Below, one piece after another: positions 8,901 through 16,149 of a stretch of 64,000 nt of DNA. Each line of letters opens with the position of its first letter. Position 1 is the stretch's first letter. The position numbers and the translations under genes are program-made. Location of the stretch: contig CANMSI010000001.1 in the NCBI GenBank assembly GCA_947500575.1, positions 868,001 through 932,000 on the forward strand. The letters are read 5' to 3'. The DNA comes from an uncultured Flavobacteriaceae bacterium (GTDB lineage Bacteria > Bacteroidota > Bacteroidia > Flavobacteriales > Flavobacteriaceae). Under the pieces are notes generated by a model. The model saw only the letters and a program-made list of their open reading frames with translations. It did no database searches and was not told the DNA's origin.

Positions 8901-10430
8901 CATCATGACATCTATTCCATTGAAGATTTATCACAGTTAATCTACGATTTAAAATCAGCAAATAGAGAGGCAAGAATTAATGTTAAACTGGTTTCAGAAG
9001 TTGGAGTTGGAACAGTTGCTGCTGGAGTAGCAAAAGCCAAGGCTGATGTGATTTTAATTTCAGGTTATGATGGTGGCACAGGTGCATCACCGCTAACCTC
9101 GCTAAAGCATGCCGGACTACCATGGGAACTGGGAATTGCAGAAGCACAACAGACCCTTGTTATGAACGACCTTCGGAACCGGGTGGTTGTTGAATGCGAT
9201 GGACAATTGAAAACCGGAAGAGATGTAGCCATTGCCTGTTTATTAGGTGCCGAGGAATTTGGTTTTGCCACAGCTCCTTTGGTAGCATCTGGTTGTATAA
9301 TGATGCGTGTTTGCCACTTAAATACGTGCCCCGTGGGTATTGCCACACAGAATCCCGAATTACGTAAAAAATTCAAGGGAAAACCAGAACATGTGGTTAA
9401 TTATATGTATTTCGTAGCGCAAGAGTTACGAGAAATTATGGCCAAACTAGGCTTTAAAACAGTCAATGAAATGGTAGGCCAGGTGCAAAAGTTAGATCGC
9501 AAAAAAGCCATTGATCATTACAAAGCAAATGGTATTGATTTAACCCCCATTTTACATCAAATAAATACGCCTAAAGGCACCAAATTTTATAATACACAAA
9601 CGCAGCAACATCATATTGAAGAATCCATAGAGTTTGATATCATTGCCAAAGCGCATCCTGCTATTTTTAGAAAAGAAAAAATTGCATTAGACTTTCCAAT
9701 TCACAATACAGATAGGGCCGTGGGTGCTATTCTCAGTAATGAGATTTCCAAAACCTACGGAGCCAAAGGACTACCAGAAAATACATTAAAACTGAACTTC
9801 ACTGGTGCTGCTGGGCAAAGTTTTGGTGCTTTTGCCACCAAAGGACTTACGATGATAGTAAATGGAAATACAAATGATTATTTAGGCAAAGGTTTATCTG
9901 GTGGTAAGTTAATTATAAAGGTGCCAGACAAGGCCACCATCAAACCAGAAGAAAATGTAATTACAGGAAACGTAACCCTATATGGAGCCACCTCCGGAGA
10001 GGTTTATATCAACGGAAAGGCTGGCGAACGTTTTTGCGTGCGAAACTCTGGAGCCAAAGCAGTTGTGGAAGGTATCGGTGACCATGGTTGCGAATATATG
10101 ACAGGTGGTATTGCAGTTATTCTGGGGGAAGTTGGAAGGAATTTTGGTGCTGGAATGAGTGGGGGTATTGCCTACGTTTTAGATGAAAAAGGCACTTTTG
10201 AAAAAAGATGCAACAAAGAAGCATTGAACTTATTAGCCGTTGAAGAAGACCAAGACATTGCAATATTAAGAGACCTTATAGAGAATCATTACAACGCTAC
10301 ATTAAGCCCCTTAGCTCAGCGCATATTAGAGCACTGGGAAACTATCTTACCAAGCTTTGTAAAAGTGTTCCCCGAAGAATATAGACAAGCGTTGATTCGC
10401 TTGGAAAATGAAAAATTAGAAACCATATAA
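5922..10430 (+). CDS. gltB: Glutamate synthase large subunit
   Basis: The 1502-residue product has the size and order of GltB. A 17-residue propeptide precedes the nucleophile Cys18 (DNCGAGF) of the Ntn-type glutamine amidotransferase domain, which continues to about residue 420. A central domain, the FMN-binding synthase domain (about 820-1190) and the C-terminal glycine-rich beta-helix domain follow. A [3Fe-4S] motif is seen as C1125, C1131 and C1136. The enzyme makes two glutamates from glutamine and 2-oxoglutarate; ammonia is channelled from the first to the FMN domain. It pairs with gltD 11 bp downstream. The upstream dyads suggest nitrogen- or amino-acid-responsive control, but no regulator is adjacent. 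Confidence 0.97.
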   Translation: MKLKKQGLYLPEFEHDNCGAGFICSLKGKKSNDIIHKALEILDRLEHRGAVSADGKTGDGAGILIDIPHDFFQEVCSFELPKPGNYAVSNVFLPQKENQRSYCISIFEENIKKQGLQLIGWRDVPVNKSVPGRIASETEPFVKQVFIAKEHSEQNYFDFNLRLFIARKTTEHTIINSKLSESPFFYLPSLSTRTIIFKGLLMPQDIKLYYKDLMDPRVVTRLALVHQRFSTNTFPTWDLAQPFRYMCHNGEINTLRGNVTRMRSREELLQSDWFGDEIKNVLPIILPGKSDSATMDMVVELLLMTGRSLPEVMMMLVPEAWEKNTEMSEAKRAFYEFNSCLMEPWDGPASIPFTDGNYIGAVLDRNGLRPSRYSVTKDGYVIMSSETGVVTLEPENIEFHGRLEPGKMFLVNMEEGRIINDEEIKEEIAQRYPYKKWLSKNLIHLKDIPYNDCPLFLDEAPLEQRKALFGYTLEDINTIILPMGQYAKEPIGSMGSDTPIAVLSERPQLIYNYFKQLFAQVTNPPLDGIREELITDISLTLGSDHNIFNFTELHCKKLKIQNPVISKEDLDKIKNYDAHPDYKVVSIPILYDIQRGHNALEEALERILKEASKAVDDGANIIILSDRNASQKKAPIPALLACSHVNSGLQKLRKRSKLSVIIESAEPREVHHFALLFGFGASAINPYLVNEIIAEQIEENDITEYSFNEAIKNYNKAVGKGILKVMNKIGISTLNSYRGSQLFECIGINSKVVDTYFPNTPTRIQGIGLYEIEKEISKRHQKAFKRKEVAANLDLEIGGQYRWRREGEKHLFNPLTIAKLQKSVRGNEPDTYKEYADLVNKQSKHLMTIRGLFEFSNYDPIPLEEVEPWTEIVKRFKTGAMSYGSISKEAHENLAIAMNRIGGKSNSGEGGEDAERFYKNQNGDWKNSAIKQVASGRFGVTSDYLSNAKEIQIKMAQGAKPGEGGQLPGPKVNPAIAKTRNSTPYVGLISPPPHHDIYSIEDLSQLIYDLKSANREARINVKLVSEVGVGTVAAGVAKAKADVILISGYDGGTGASPLTSLKHAGLPWELGIAEAQQTLVMNDLRNRVVVECDGQLKTGRDVAIACLLGAEEFGFATAPLVASGCIMMRVCHLNTCPVGIATQNPELRKKFKGKPEHVVNYMYFVAQELREIMAKLGFKTVNEMVGQVQKLDRKKAIDHYKANGIDLTPILHQINTPKGTKFYNTQTQQHHIEESIEFDIIAKAHPAIFRKEKIALDFPIHNTDRAVGAILSNEISKTYGAKGLPENTLKLNFTGAAGQSFGAFATKGLTMIVNGNTNDYLGKGLSGGKLIIKVPDKATIKPEENVITGNVTLYGATSGEVYINGKAGERFCVRNSGAKAVVEGIGDHGCEYMTGGIAVILGEVGRNFGAGMSGGIAYVLDEKGTFEKRCNKEALNLLAVEEDQDIAILRDLIENHYNATLSPLAQRILEHWETILPSFVKVFPEEYRQALIRLENEKLETI

Positions 10431-10441
10431 GGTATTGAACC

Positions 10442-11908
10442 ATGGGAAAGATAACAGGATTTTTAGAGTTCGATAGAAAAGTAGAAAGCTATTCGGCACC
10501 AGAGGAACGTGTAAAAAACTATAAAGAGTTTACGCTTCCAATGAAAGAAAAAGCCTTGAAGGATCAAGGCGCTCGCTGTATGGATTGTGGAATTCCATTT
10601 TGCCATAGTGGATGTCCACTTGGTAATTTAATTCCCGATTTTAACGATGCGGTCTACAGAGGGAAGTGGGAAAAGGCCGCTGAAATTTTGCATGCCACCA
10701 ATAACTTTCCAGAGTTTACCGGTAGATTATGTCCAGCACCATGTGAAGAAGCCTGTGTTCTTGGAATTAATGAAGATCCAGTTTCGATAGAAAATATTGA
10801 AAAAAACATTGTTGAAACAGCCTTTAAAAAAGGATGGATTCTACCGCAACCACCAACCACTAGAACAGATAAAAAAATTGCAGTGATTGGATCGGGACCT
10901 GCAGGACTCGCAACTGCACAGCAATTGAACAGGGCAGGACATACAGTTACGGTTTTTGAACGTGATGAAAAAGTAGGGGGCTTACTCCGATATGGTATTC
11001 CCGATTTTAAAATGGAAAAACCAGTAATAGATAGAAGGTTGGCCATTTTGGAAGCCGAAGGCATCATTTTTAAAACTGGGGTTCATGTAGGAGTAGACAT
11101 CAAAGCTACTGCCTTGCAAAATGATTTTGATGCTATTGTACTTTGTGGTGGAGCCACCATTCGCAGAAATCTACCTATTAAAGGAGCAGAATTGAAAGGA
11201 GTTGTCCAAGCAATGGATTTTTTAAAACAAAATAACAAACGTGTAGATGGCATAAAAGAACTTGGAGAAGAGATCAAAGCAACCAGTAAAGATGTTGTTG
11301 TTATTGGGGGCGGAGATACTGGTTCTGACTGTATTGGTACATCTATACGACAAGGTGCTTCTTCAGTATCTAATTTTGAAATAATGGGAAAGGCTAGTCC
11401 AGATCGCACTAAAGATCAACCTTGGCCTTTTTGGCCCATGCGCCTTCGCACCAGTTCTTCTCATAAAGAAGGTGCAACGCGTTTCTTTAGCATTTCTACC
11501 AAGGAGTTTATTGGAGATAAGGATGGTAATCTAAAAGGTCTCATTACTTCAGAAGTAGAATGGATAAAAGAAAAAGGCAAGCGTCCTATACTCAGAGAAG
11601 TTCCTGAAACGGAAAAAGAATGGAAATGTGAATTAGCACTATTGGCTATGGGTTTCACAGGTTCAGAAACTACCATAGCAGATCAATTAGGCTTAGAAAT
11701 TGATTCCAGAACGAACATCCAAGCCTCTGCTAAAAATTATATGACTAATATTCCTGGTGTATTTGTTGCGGGTGATCAACGCAGAGGGCAGTCCTTAATT
11801 GTTTGGGCTATTTCCGAAGGACGCCAAGCGGCACATCATATAGACACTTATCTAATGGGAGCATCGGCTCTTCCCTTAAAAGGAGAAGGAGATCTCCCTC
11901 GTCTCTGA
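10442..11908 (+). CDS. gltD: Glutamate synthase small subunit (NADPH)
   Basis: The 488-residue protein has an N-terminal cysteine-rich domain with CMDCGIPFCHSGCP and CPAPCEEACV, which binds the two [4Fe-4S] clusters of glutamate synthase. The FAD loop IGSGPAGLATAQQL lies near residue 148. The NADPH loop IGGGDTGSDCIG lies near residue 287, and a second FAD motif (VFVAGDQRRGQSLIVWAI) near 440. It takes electrons from NADPH and passes them through FAD and the clusters to FMN in GltB. It is translated just after gltB from the same transcript, which ends at the terminator 30 bp downstream. Confidence 0.97.
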   Translation: MGKITGFLEFDRKVESYSAPEERVKNYKEFTLPMKEKALKDQGARCMDCGIPFCHSGCPLGNLIPDFNDAVYRGKWEKAAEILHATNNFPEFTGRLCPAPCEEACVLGINEDPVSIENIEKNIVETAFKKGWILPQPPTTRTDKKIAVIGSGPAGLATAQQLNRAGHTVTVFERDEKVGGLLRYGIPDFKMEKPVIDRRLAILEAEGIIFKTGVHVGVDIKATALQNDFDAIVLCGGATIRRNLPIKGAELKGVVQAMDFLKQNNKRVDGIKELGEEIKATSKDVVVIGGGDTGSDCIGTSIRQGASSVSNFEIMGKASPDRTKDQPWPFWPMRLRTSSSHKEGATRFFSISTKEFIGDKDGNLKGLITSEVEWIKEKGKRPILREVPETEKEWKCELALLAMGFTGSETTIADQLGLEIDSRTNIQASAKNYMTNIPGVFVAGDQRRGQSLIVWAISEGRQAAHHIDTYLMGASALPLKGEGDLPRL

Positions 11909-11939
11909 TTTAAAAAATTCCGTTTGAATTAGTCCAGAT

Positions 11940-11976
11940 AAAGGCTACTCTTTTATAAGAGTGGCTTTTGTTTTTT
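11940..11976 (+). terminator. Rho-independent terminator of gltBD
   Basis: A 13-bp stem with two G-T pairs (11940-11952 with 11957-11969) and loop TTAT is followed by G and six T residues. It lies about 30 bp after the gltD stop. A weaker hairpin (GCTCTTT/AAAGAGC, 12031-12049, followed by TTTT) may act as backup. Confidence 0.85.
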
Positions 11977-12121
11977 AAGAAACATCCATTAATAGAAACA
12001 CAAACTAGTATAGTACTCGATTATCTTTGGGCTCTTTTGGTTAAAGAGCTTTTAAGGTAGACTTATAAAGCAGCCATATTATAACCACAGCTACGCTTTA
12101 AAAACTAGCCTGATTGCTATG

Positions 12122-12805
12122 TTAGTCTTCCAGCTGTCTTACCTTTACTTCTTTGATTTTAAAATCATAATTGCCTTCCATATAGTCTCCTTTAGATCGC
12201 AATCCAGCATATGAAAGCATAAAAATGGATTGATTCCCAGTATAGGTAGACTGCGTTAAAAAATCAATAGTATTCTCTCCTTCATCAATTTTGAAGGTGG
12301 CTTTATAGGCTGCTCCATTTAGTTGCACATCGGTAACTAATGATCCATACTTGGCAGAATCAAAGCTTGCTGTAAATCTTAACGTAATACGGTACGTTTT
12401 TCCCTTCAATGCATTAAAATCTAACACAAGTTTTTCGTTAGATCTACGTCGCATATTGGCCACAGATAGGGTTTTTCCGTCATAAAGGCCATAAAATCGT
12501 AAGGTAGCATCTCTAGTCTTCATAGAATTGGCGTCAAAAGTAGCCGACACCACTCCAGAGGCTTTTGCAACTGGTTTTGGAATTTCGCTTAGTACGGTAG
12601 TTGGATTCCTAGTTTTGCTAAAATCATAGGATGAAGCATCAATAACACCTTTGTTTTTTGTAGCCTTTAGCATTGGAAGTTTCTTCGCGTTGCTTAGGTT
12701 TACATTCGTTGGAGCTTTGTATTTTTTGTTAATTTGTGCCTGCATGTCTACATGGCTAAAAAACATGCATACGGATACACTTACTAATAGTCCTATTCTT
12801 TTCAT
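12122..12805 (-). CDS. Small exported protein of unknown function
   Basis: I do not recognise this 227-residue protein. It begins with a clear signal peptide ending in MQAQ near residue 24. A Lys/Asn/Ala-rich linker follows, and then from about residue 85 a region that alternates like a beta-sandwich (for example KTYRITLRFTASFDS and NTIDFLTQSTYTGNQSIFMLSYAGL). It has no cysteine in the mature part, no lipobox and no type IX C-terminal sorting domain that I can see. It is the last gene of a three-gene set of exported proteins, 71 bp after the repeat-bearing hydrolase, and probably shares its transcript. A carbohydrate- or surface-binding role is possible but unsupported. Confidence 0.7.
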   Translation of the reverse strand: MKRIGLLVSVSVCMFFSHVDMQAQINKKYKAPTNVNLSNAKKLPMLKATKNKGVIDASSYDFSKTRNPTTVLSEIPKPVAKASGVVSATFDANSMKTRDATLRFYGLYDGKTLSVANMRRRSNEKLVLDFNALKGKTYRITLRFTASFDSAKYGSLVTDVQLNGAAYKATFKIDEGENTIDFLTQSTYTGNQSIFMLSYAGLRSKGDYMEGNYDFKIKEVKVRQLED

Positions 12806-12876
12806 TGTATTATGTTTTAAAAAGTTTTACTTAAGTTGTCGTGGCGTTACTTATTCTTAATGTCAGTTGCGCTGCG

Positions 12877-14760
12877 TTAATAATGTTCAATATCAAAAAC
12901 TTCGTAGCCTTGCGCCTCGTAATTAGGTCTTTCTTTGTTCTGAAAAAGTAGTTGACAAAAATTTAAATCATCATCTATCACACGAGCCCTAGATGACTTT
13001 TCCCATATGCCAGACCAATAGGTTTTTCCCTTGTACCGATACGGCTCTATATCTAGCATTTGGTAACCCTGATTTTTATAGGTAGCAATTAGATTTCTAA
13101 GCTGAGTGCGGCTTTTTCCATAGTCAAACTTAATGTCTGAAGTTCCCAATTTCTGTCGCCATACGCCCGCCCATTTGGTTTGGCCTCCCTCTTCATAGGC
13201 TTCAACATCAATTAACCTATAGTCTTTTGCAGCTAGACTTTGCCGCTTGGCTACAAAACTGCTGGTACTGTAATTACGGAACAAGGCATACTTACCACTT
13301 CCTTTTACAAAGACGCCAGCCCACAAGACGGTAGTTCCATTTTTATATCGTTCAATATCTATTAACCGATACTGTTTGGCCGATAAATCTTTCCAAGTGC
13401 TATTAAATTGATCTTTGGTCTTTCCATATTTTACAATACCTACATTGGTTTTAGAAAATATCCCATCCCAATGTAGCTGTCCATTTTTGTTATAAGACTC
13501 AATATCTTTTGCATAATACCCTTTGCCTTCTAGGTAGGCCACTTCTCTGTAAAAGTCAGTTGTTTTATAGCCCCGTCTTATAATTACATCTGTGGAAGAT
13601 TTCTTCCAAATCGCTGCCATAGATTGGCTGCAGGCCCGTGGATCGCATAGACTATTTGTAGCTTCGTATGTACTACTACATCCCTTGCCAATGGCGTTCG
13701 CAATTCGCCTAAATAATTGCGCCCTATCTGTATGGGCGCCGTTACTCATAAGTACAATAGCATCTTTGGTACCTGCATAATAATAAAATGCTGTTCTTAG
13801 GTTGTTGTGAGTACCACCATGCCCAATAATGGTTTTTCCACATCTTTTAAACTGCTGCATGCCACTGCGATACCCATCTTCGTTATCTGCATGTCCCTTT
13901 AGCAAGGGCATAAAACGAAGTAAATCACCATTTACCAGAGCTTTTACAAATTTGGTTACATCATTAACATCTGAAATCCATCCGCCTCCAGGCAAGACCG
14001 CCATCTTGCCATTGCCCGTTTTTTTGCTAATGGCACCATGACAATCTTTATAATAGCCTTCCCATTTATTTATGGATGGTGCAAGACTAGACATCCCTAG
14101 AGGTTTCTTAATTTTATCGTAGACATATTGTTGATACCCTTTGGGGTATATTTCATCAACAACGGCTCCTAAAAGATTATACCCATAGGTGGTATATAAG
14201 AAATCACTCCCTGGTTTAAAATCTAGCGGTGCATCTTTGAACATGGCAACAGATTTTTTAGCATCCCAGGTAGTTGTGTTAGCACTATATCCTTTTAAAA
14301 ATCGATCGTATTTGCCATCGTCATCATCATCTTTTCCATTACCATAATGATTAATTCCACTTCTGTGTTGAAGTAAATTAAGAATAGTAATGTTCTTTTT
14401 ATCTCCATTTTGAGGCCAGGTAGTGGCGGGCAAGTATTTAGATACCTTATCACGATCGCTCAATTTTCCATCTTGCATAAGTTGGTACGCGGCTACGGCC
14501 GTAAGCACCTTTGAAATAGAAGCCCAACGAATGGGTGTTTTAGTGGTCATTCGTCGTTTTCGTTCCCTATCGGCATAGCCGTATCCCTTTAAATGGGTTA
14601 CCCTTCCATTCTGAATAATACCTACCGCCAACCCAACCAGCTCTTGTTTGATCATTTCATCTTCCACTACGGCATCTATCCCAGATTTAGTAATGGTCTG
14701 TGCAACCAATATTTGACCCGTTGCTAGCAACAGCAAACCCCATAGAATTCTTTTCATCAT
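12877..14760 (-). CDS. Exported serine hydrolase (class C beta-lactamase fold) with C-terminal tandem repeats
   Basis: The 627-residue product has a signal peptide of about 20 residues. A class C beta-lactamase/D-Ala-D-Ala carboxypeptidase-like domain covers about residues 25-360, with the SxxK motif S81-I-S-K84, a YxT motif (Y189-T-T191, as in LACTB-type proteins) and the third motif HGG at 314-316. A loop of five aspartates lies at 144-148. After a Cys-containing linker come four repeats of about 50 residues (about 380-439, 440-489, 490-539, 540-590) and a partial fifth. Each carries Y.L.DIE.Y followed by W.G.[FW]. They resemble the bacterial tandem repeats also found in fungal polyglycine hydrolases. 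It likely cleaves a peptide, ester or cell-wall bond outside the cytoplasm; the substrate is unknown. Confidence 0.85.
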   Translation of the reverse strand: MMKRILWGLLLLATGQILVAQTITKSGIDAVVEDEMIKQELVGLAVGIIQNGRVTHLKGYGYADRERKRRMTTKTPIRWASISKVLTAVAAYQLMQDGKLSDRDKVSKYLPATTWPQNGDKKNITILNLLQHRSGINHYGNGKDDDDDGKYDRFLKGYSANTTTWDAKKSVAMFKDAPLDFKPGSDFLYTTYGYNLLGAVVDEIYPKGYQQYVYDKIKKPLGMSSLAPSINKWEGYYKDCHGAISKKTGNGKMAVLPGGGWISDVNDVTKFVKALVNGDLLRFMPLLKGHADNEDGYRSGMQQFKRCGKTIIGHGGTHNNLRTAFYYYAGTKDAIVLMSNGAHTDRAQLFRRIANAIGKGCSSTYEATNSLCDPRACSQSMAAIWKKSSTDVIIRRGYKTTDFYREVAYLEGKGYYAKDIESYNKNGQLHWDGIFSKTNVGIVKYGKTKDQFNSTWKDLSAKQYRLIDIERYKNGTTVLWAGVFVKGSGKYALFRNYSTSSFVAKRQSLAAKDYRLIDVEAYEEGGQTKWAGVWRQKLGTSDIKFDYGKSRTQLRNLIATYKNQGYQMLDIEPYRYKGKTYWSGIWEKSSRARVIDDDLNFCQLLFQNKERPNYEAQGYEVFDIEHY

Positions 14761-14770
14761 TGCCGTTTTT

Positions 14771-16045
14771 CTATTGTTTTATAAATTCAACTCTTCTATT
14801 ATTGGCCTTCCCTTCTGGAGTTGAATTATCTGCCACGGGAATGGCCTCGCCTTTGCCTTCTGTAGTAAAACGATCTTCAGAGATTCCCATAGCTACCAAG
14901 GCCCATTTTACCGCATCGGCCCTGTCTGCAGATAATTGTAAATTATGCGCATCATCCCCGTCACTATCAGTATGACCTTCTATTCGGAAATTCAAATCTG
15001 TATGCGCCTGCATCATCTGTGCAACCTTTTTTAGAACTCCCCCAGATGCGGGTTTAATAGTGGCGCTATTGACATCAAAAAGAATTCCTTGGGTTACAAA
15101 TTTACCATCGGCCACCACTCGATCATAGAGTTTTTTCCCTCCTTCGGCGATTCGCACATTTTTAATAGTTCCGGTTTTATCATGATATAGATAGCTTTCC
15201 AAATTAAACTGTGTAGGTTTCGTACCCAAATTAGGGATATTCACTACTTGGGTTTCATCAAGGAAAATCTTCAAAGAACGCTTGTTAAAGGCTATCGCTA
15301 TATGTTTCCAGCCATAGGAATTTTTAAGTTCGCTCTTTCTAACTTTTGATTCCCGCGCTTGCCCGTCTATCCAACGGGTAAAACTTATCCCATCGTTATA
15401 TAGATATATGGGTTTAAAAGTATCCCCCTCTGCCGTTTTATGGTTGTTTATTTCAGGCCACAACCTAAAACAATAGTAATTTAAGTGAGAGTAGGTATCC
15501 CCACTTGGATAATACGCATCGAACTCAATAGTGAATACTTCTGGAAGGTATTCTTTGGTTTCCATCAAAGGGAAAATAATAGTTTTATCCTCCAATTGAA
15601 TGACGCTTTCTTCGCCGAGAATAGCATTTTGTGCCGATCCTTTTAGCAGGTCCCATCTAGAAGGAAACTCTCCATTCTCTTCACTACTTAGATCATCGTA
15701 GAAAATAGTTTTATCCCCTGGAATAAAATTATAGGCAGACCAAAGTTGAGGCTGCTCCTCTGATACTTCTTCTTCTAATTGCTCCTCGTTAGAAGATTCC
15801 GGGTACGCTTCATAATTCTGTTCATTCCCTCCTTCTTTCTTTTTTCTTTTCTTTTTTCTTTTCTTAAAAGGTTTTTCTACTAAACTGTCAATGGCTTCTG
15901 CCGTCTTTTCTTCAGCCTTTCGAGCTGCGGTTTCCTCAGCAGTTTCCTGCACCCGCTTTTTGATTTTTTTAAGGATCTGAGCGTTGACACTAGTAATGCT
16001 AAAACTCAGCATTGCCATTGCCATAATTATTTTAATTGTTCTCAT
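14771..16045 (-). CDS. OmpA-family protein with LamG-like middle domain
   Basis: I place the start at the ATG at 16045, which gives a clean signal peptide ending VNAQ. The upstream in-frame start would be TTG and adds ten polar residues. The 424-residue product then has a basic/acidic helical stretch (with the cluster KKRKKKRKKK) and a beta-rich domain resembling LamG/concanavalin-like folds at about residues 115-305. A C-terminal OmpA peptidoglycan-binding domain spans about 315-424, with FRIEGHTDSDGDDAHN and NNRRVEF. It should sit in the periplasm or outer membrane, held to the murein. The serine hydrolase gene follows after 10 bp, so the two are very likely co-expressed. Confidence 0.85.
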   Translation of the reverse strand: MRTIKIIMAMAMLSFSITSVNAQILKKIKKRVQETAEETAARKAEEKTAEAIDSLVEKPFKKRKKKRKKKEGGNEQNYEAYPESSNEEQLEEEVSEEQPQLWSAYNFIPGDKTIFYDDLSSEENGEFPSRWDLLKGSAQNAILGEESVIQLEDKTIIFPLMETKEYLPEVFTIEFDAYYPSGDTYSHLNYYCFRLWPEINNHKTAEGDTFKPIYLYNDGISFTRWIDGQARESKVRKSELKNSYGWKHIAIAFNKRSLKIFLDETQVVNIPNLGTKPTQFNLESYLYHDKTGTIKNVRIAEGGKKLYDRVVADGKFVTQGILFDVNSATIKPASGGVLKKVAQMMQAHTDLNFRIEGHTDSDGDDAHNLQLSADRADAVKWALVAMGISEDRFTTEGKGEAIPVADNSTPEGKANNRRVEFIKQ

Positions 16046-16109
16046 AATATTTGTTTTCCATCCATTCGGAATCAAAATTATAAGGACTTCAATTGGTTTT
16101 ATTACACAT

Positions 16110-16141
16110 ATGTAACAAAGTATCCTAGAAATGTAACCAAA
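16110..16141. promoter_or_regulatory. Direct repeats 21 bp apart, candidate AraC-type site
   Basis: ATGTAAC occurs at 16110-16116 and again at 16131-16137, each followed by (C)AAA. The repeat distance is exactly 21 bp, two helical turns, which is the layout many AraC-family regulators bind. The site lies in the 104-bp gap between the hybrid kinase/AraC gene and the OmpA-hydrolase set, and no good -7 box is visible there, as expected for an activated promoter. The link to the neighbouring regulator is inferred. Confidence 0.45.
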
Positions 16142-16149
16142 TAATTAAT

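Noticed and set aside
9065-9376. Open frames opposite gltB and other long genes as antisense genes
   Set aside because: They follow the codon pattern of the real genes on the other strand, show no family similarity and no start signals.
12877-14760. Antibiotic-resistance class C beta-lactamase
   Set aside because: The YxT motif and repeat tail point to LACTB/carboxypeptidase-like hydrolases, and no ampR-like regulator is adjacent.
15836-15871. Simple repeat in the OmpA-like gene as a phase-variable tract
   Set aside because: The TTTTCTT-rich stretch encodes a Lys/Arg cluster but is not an exact short tandem repeat long enough to suggest slippage.
16046-16075. Longer N-terminus for the OmpA-family protein
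   Set aside because: It would start at TTG and place ten polar residues before a clean signal peptide that begins at the ATG at 16045.
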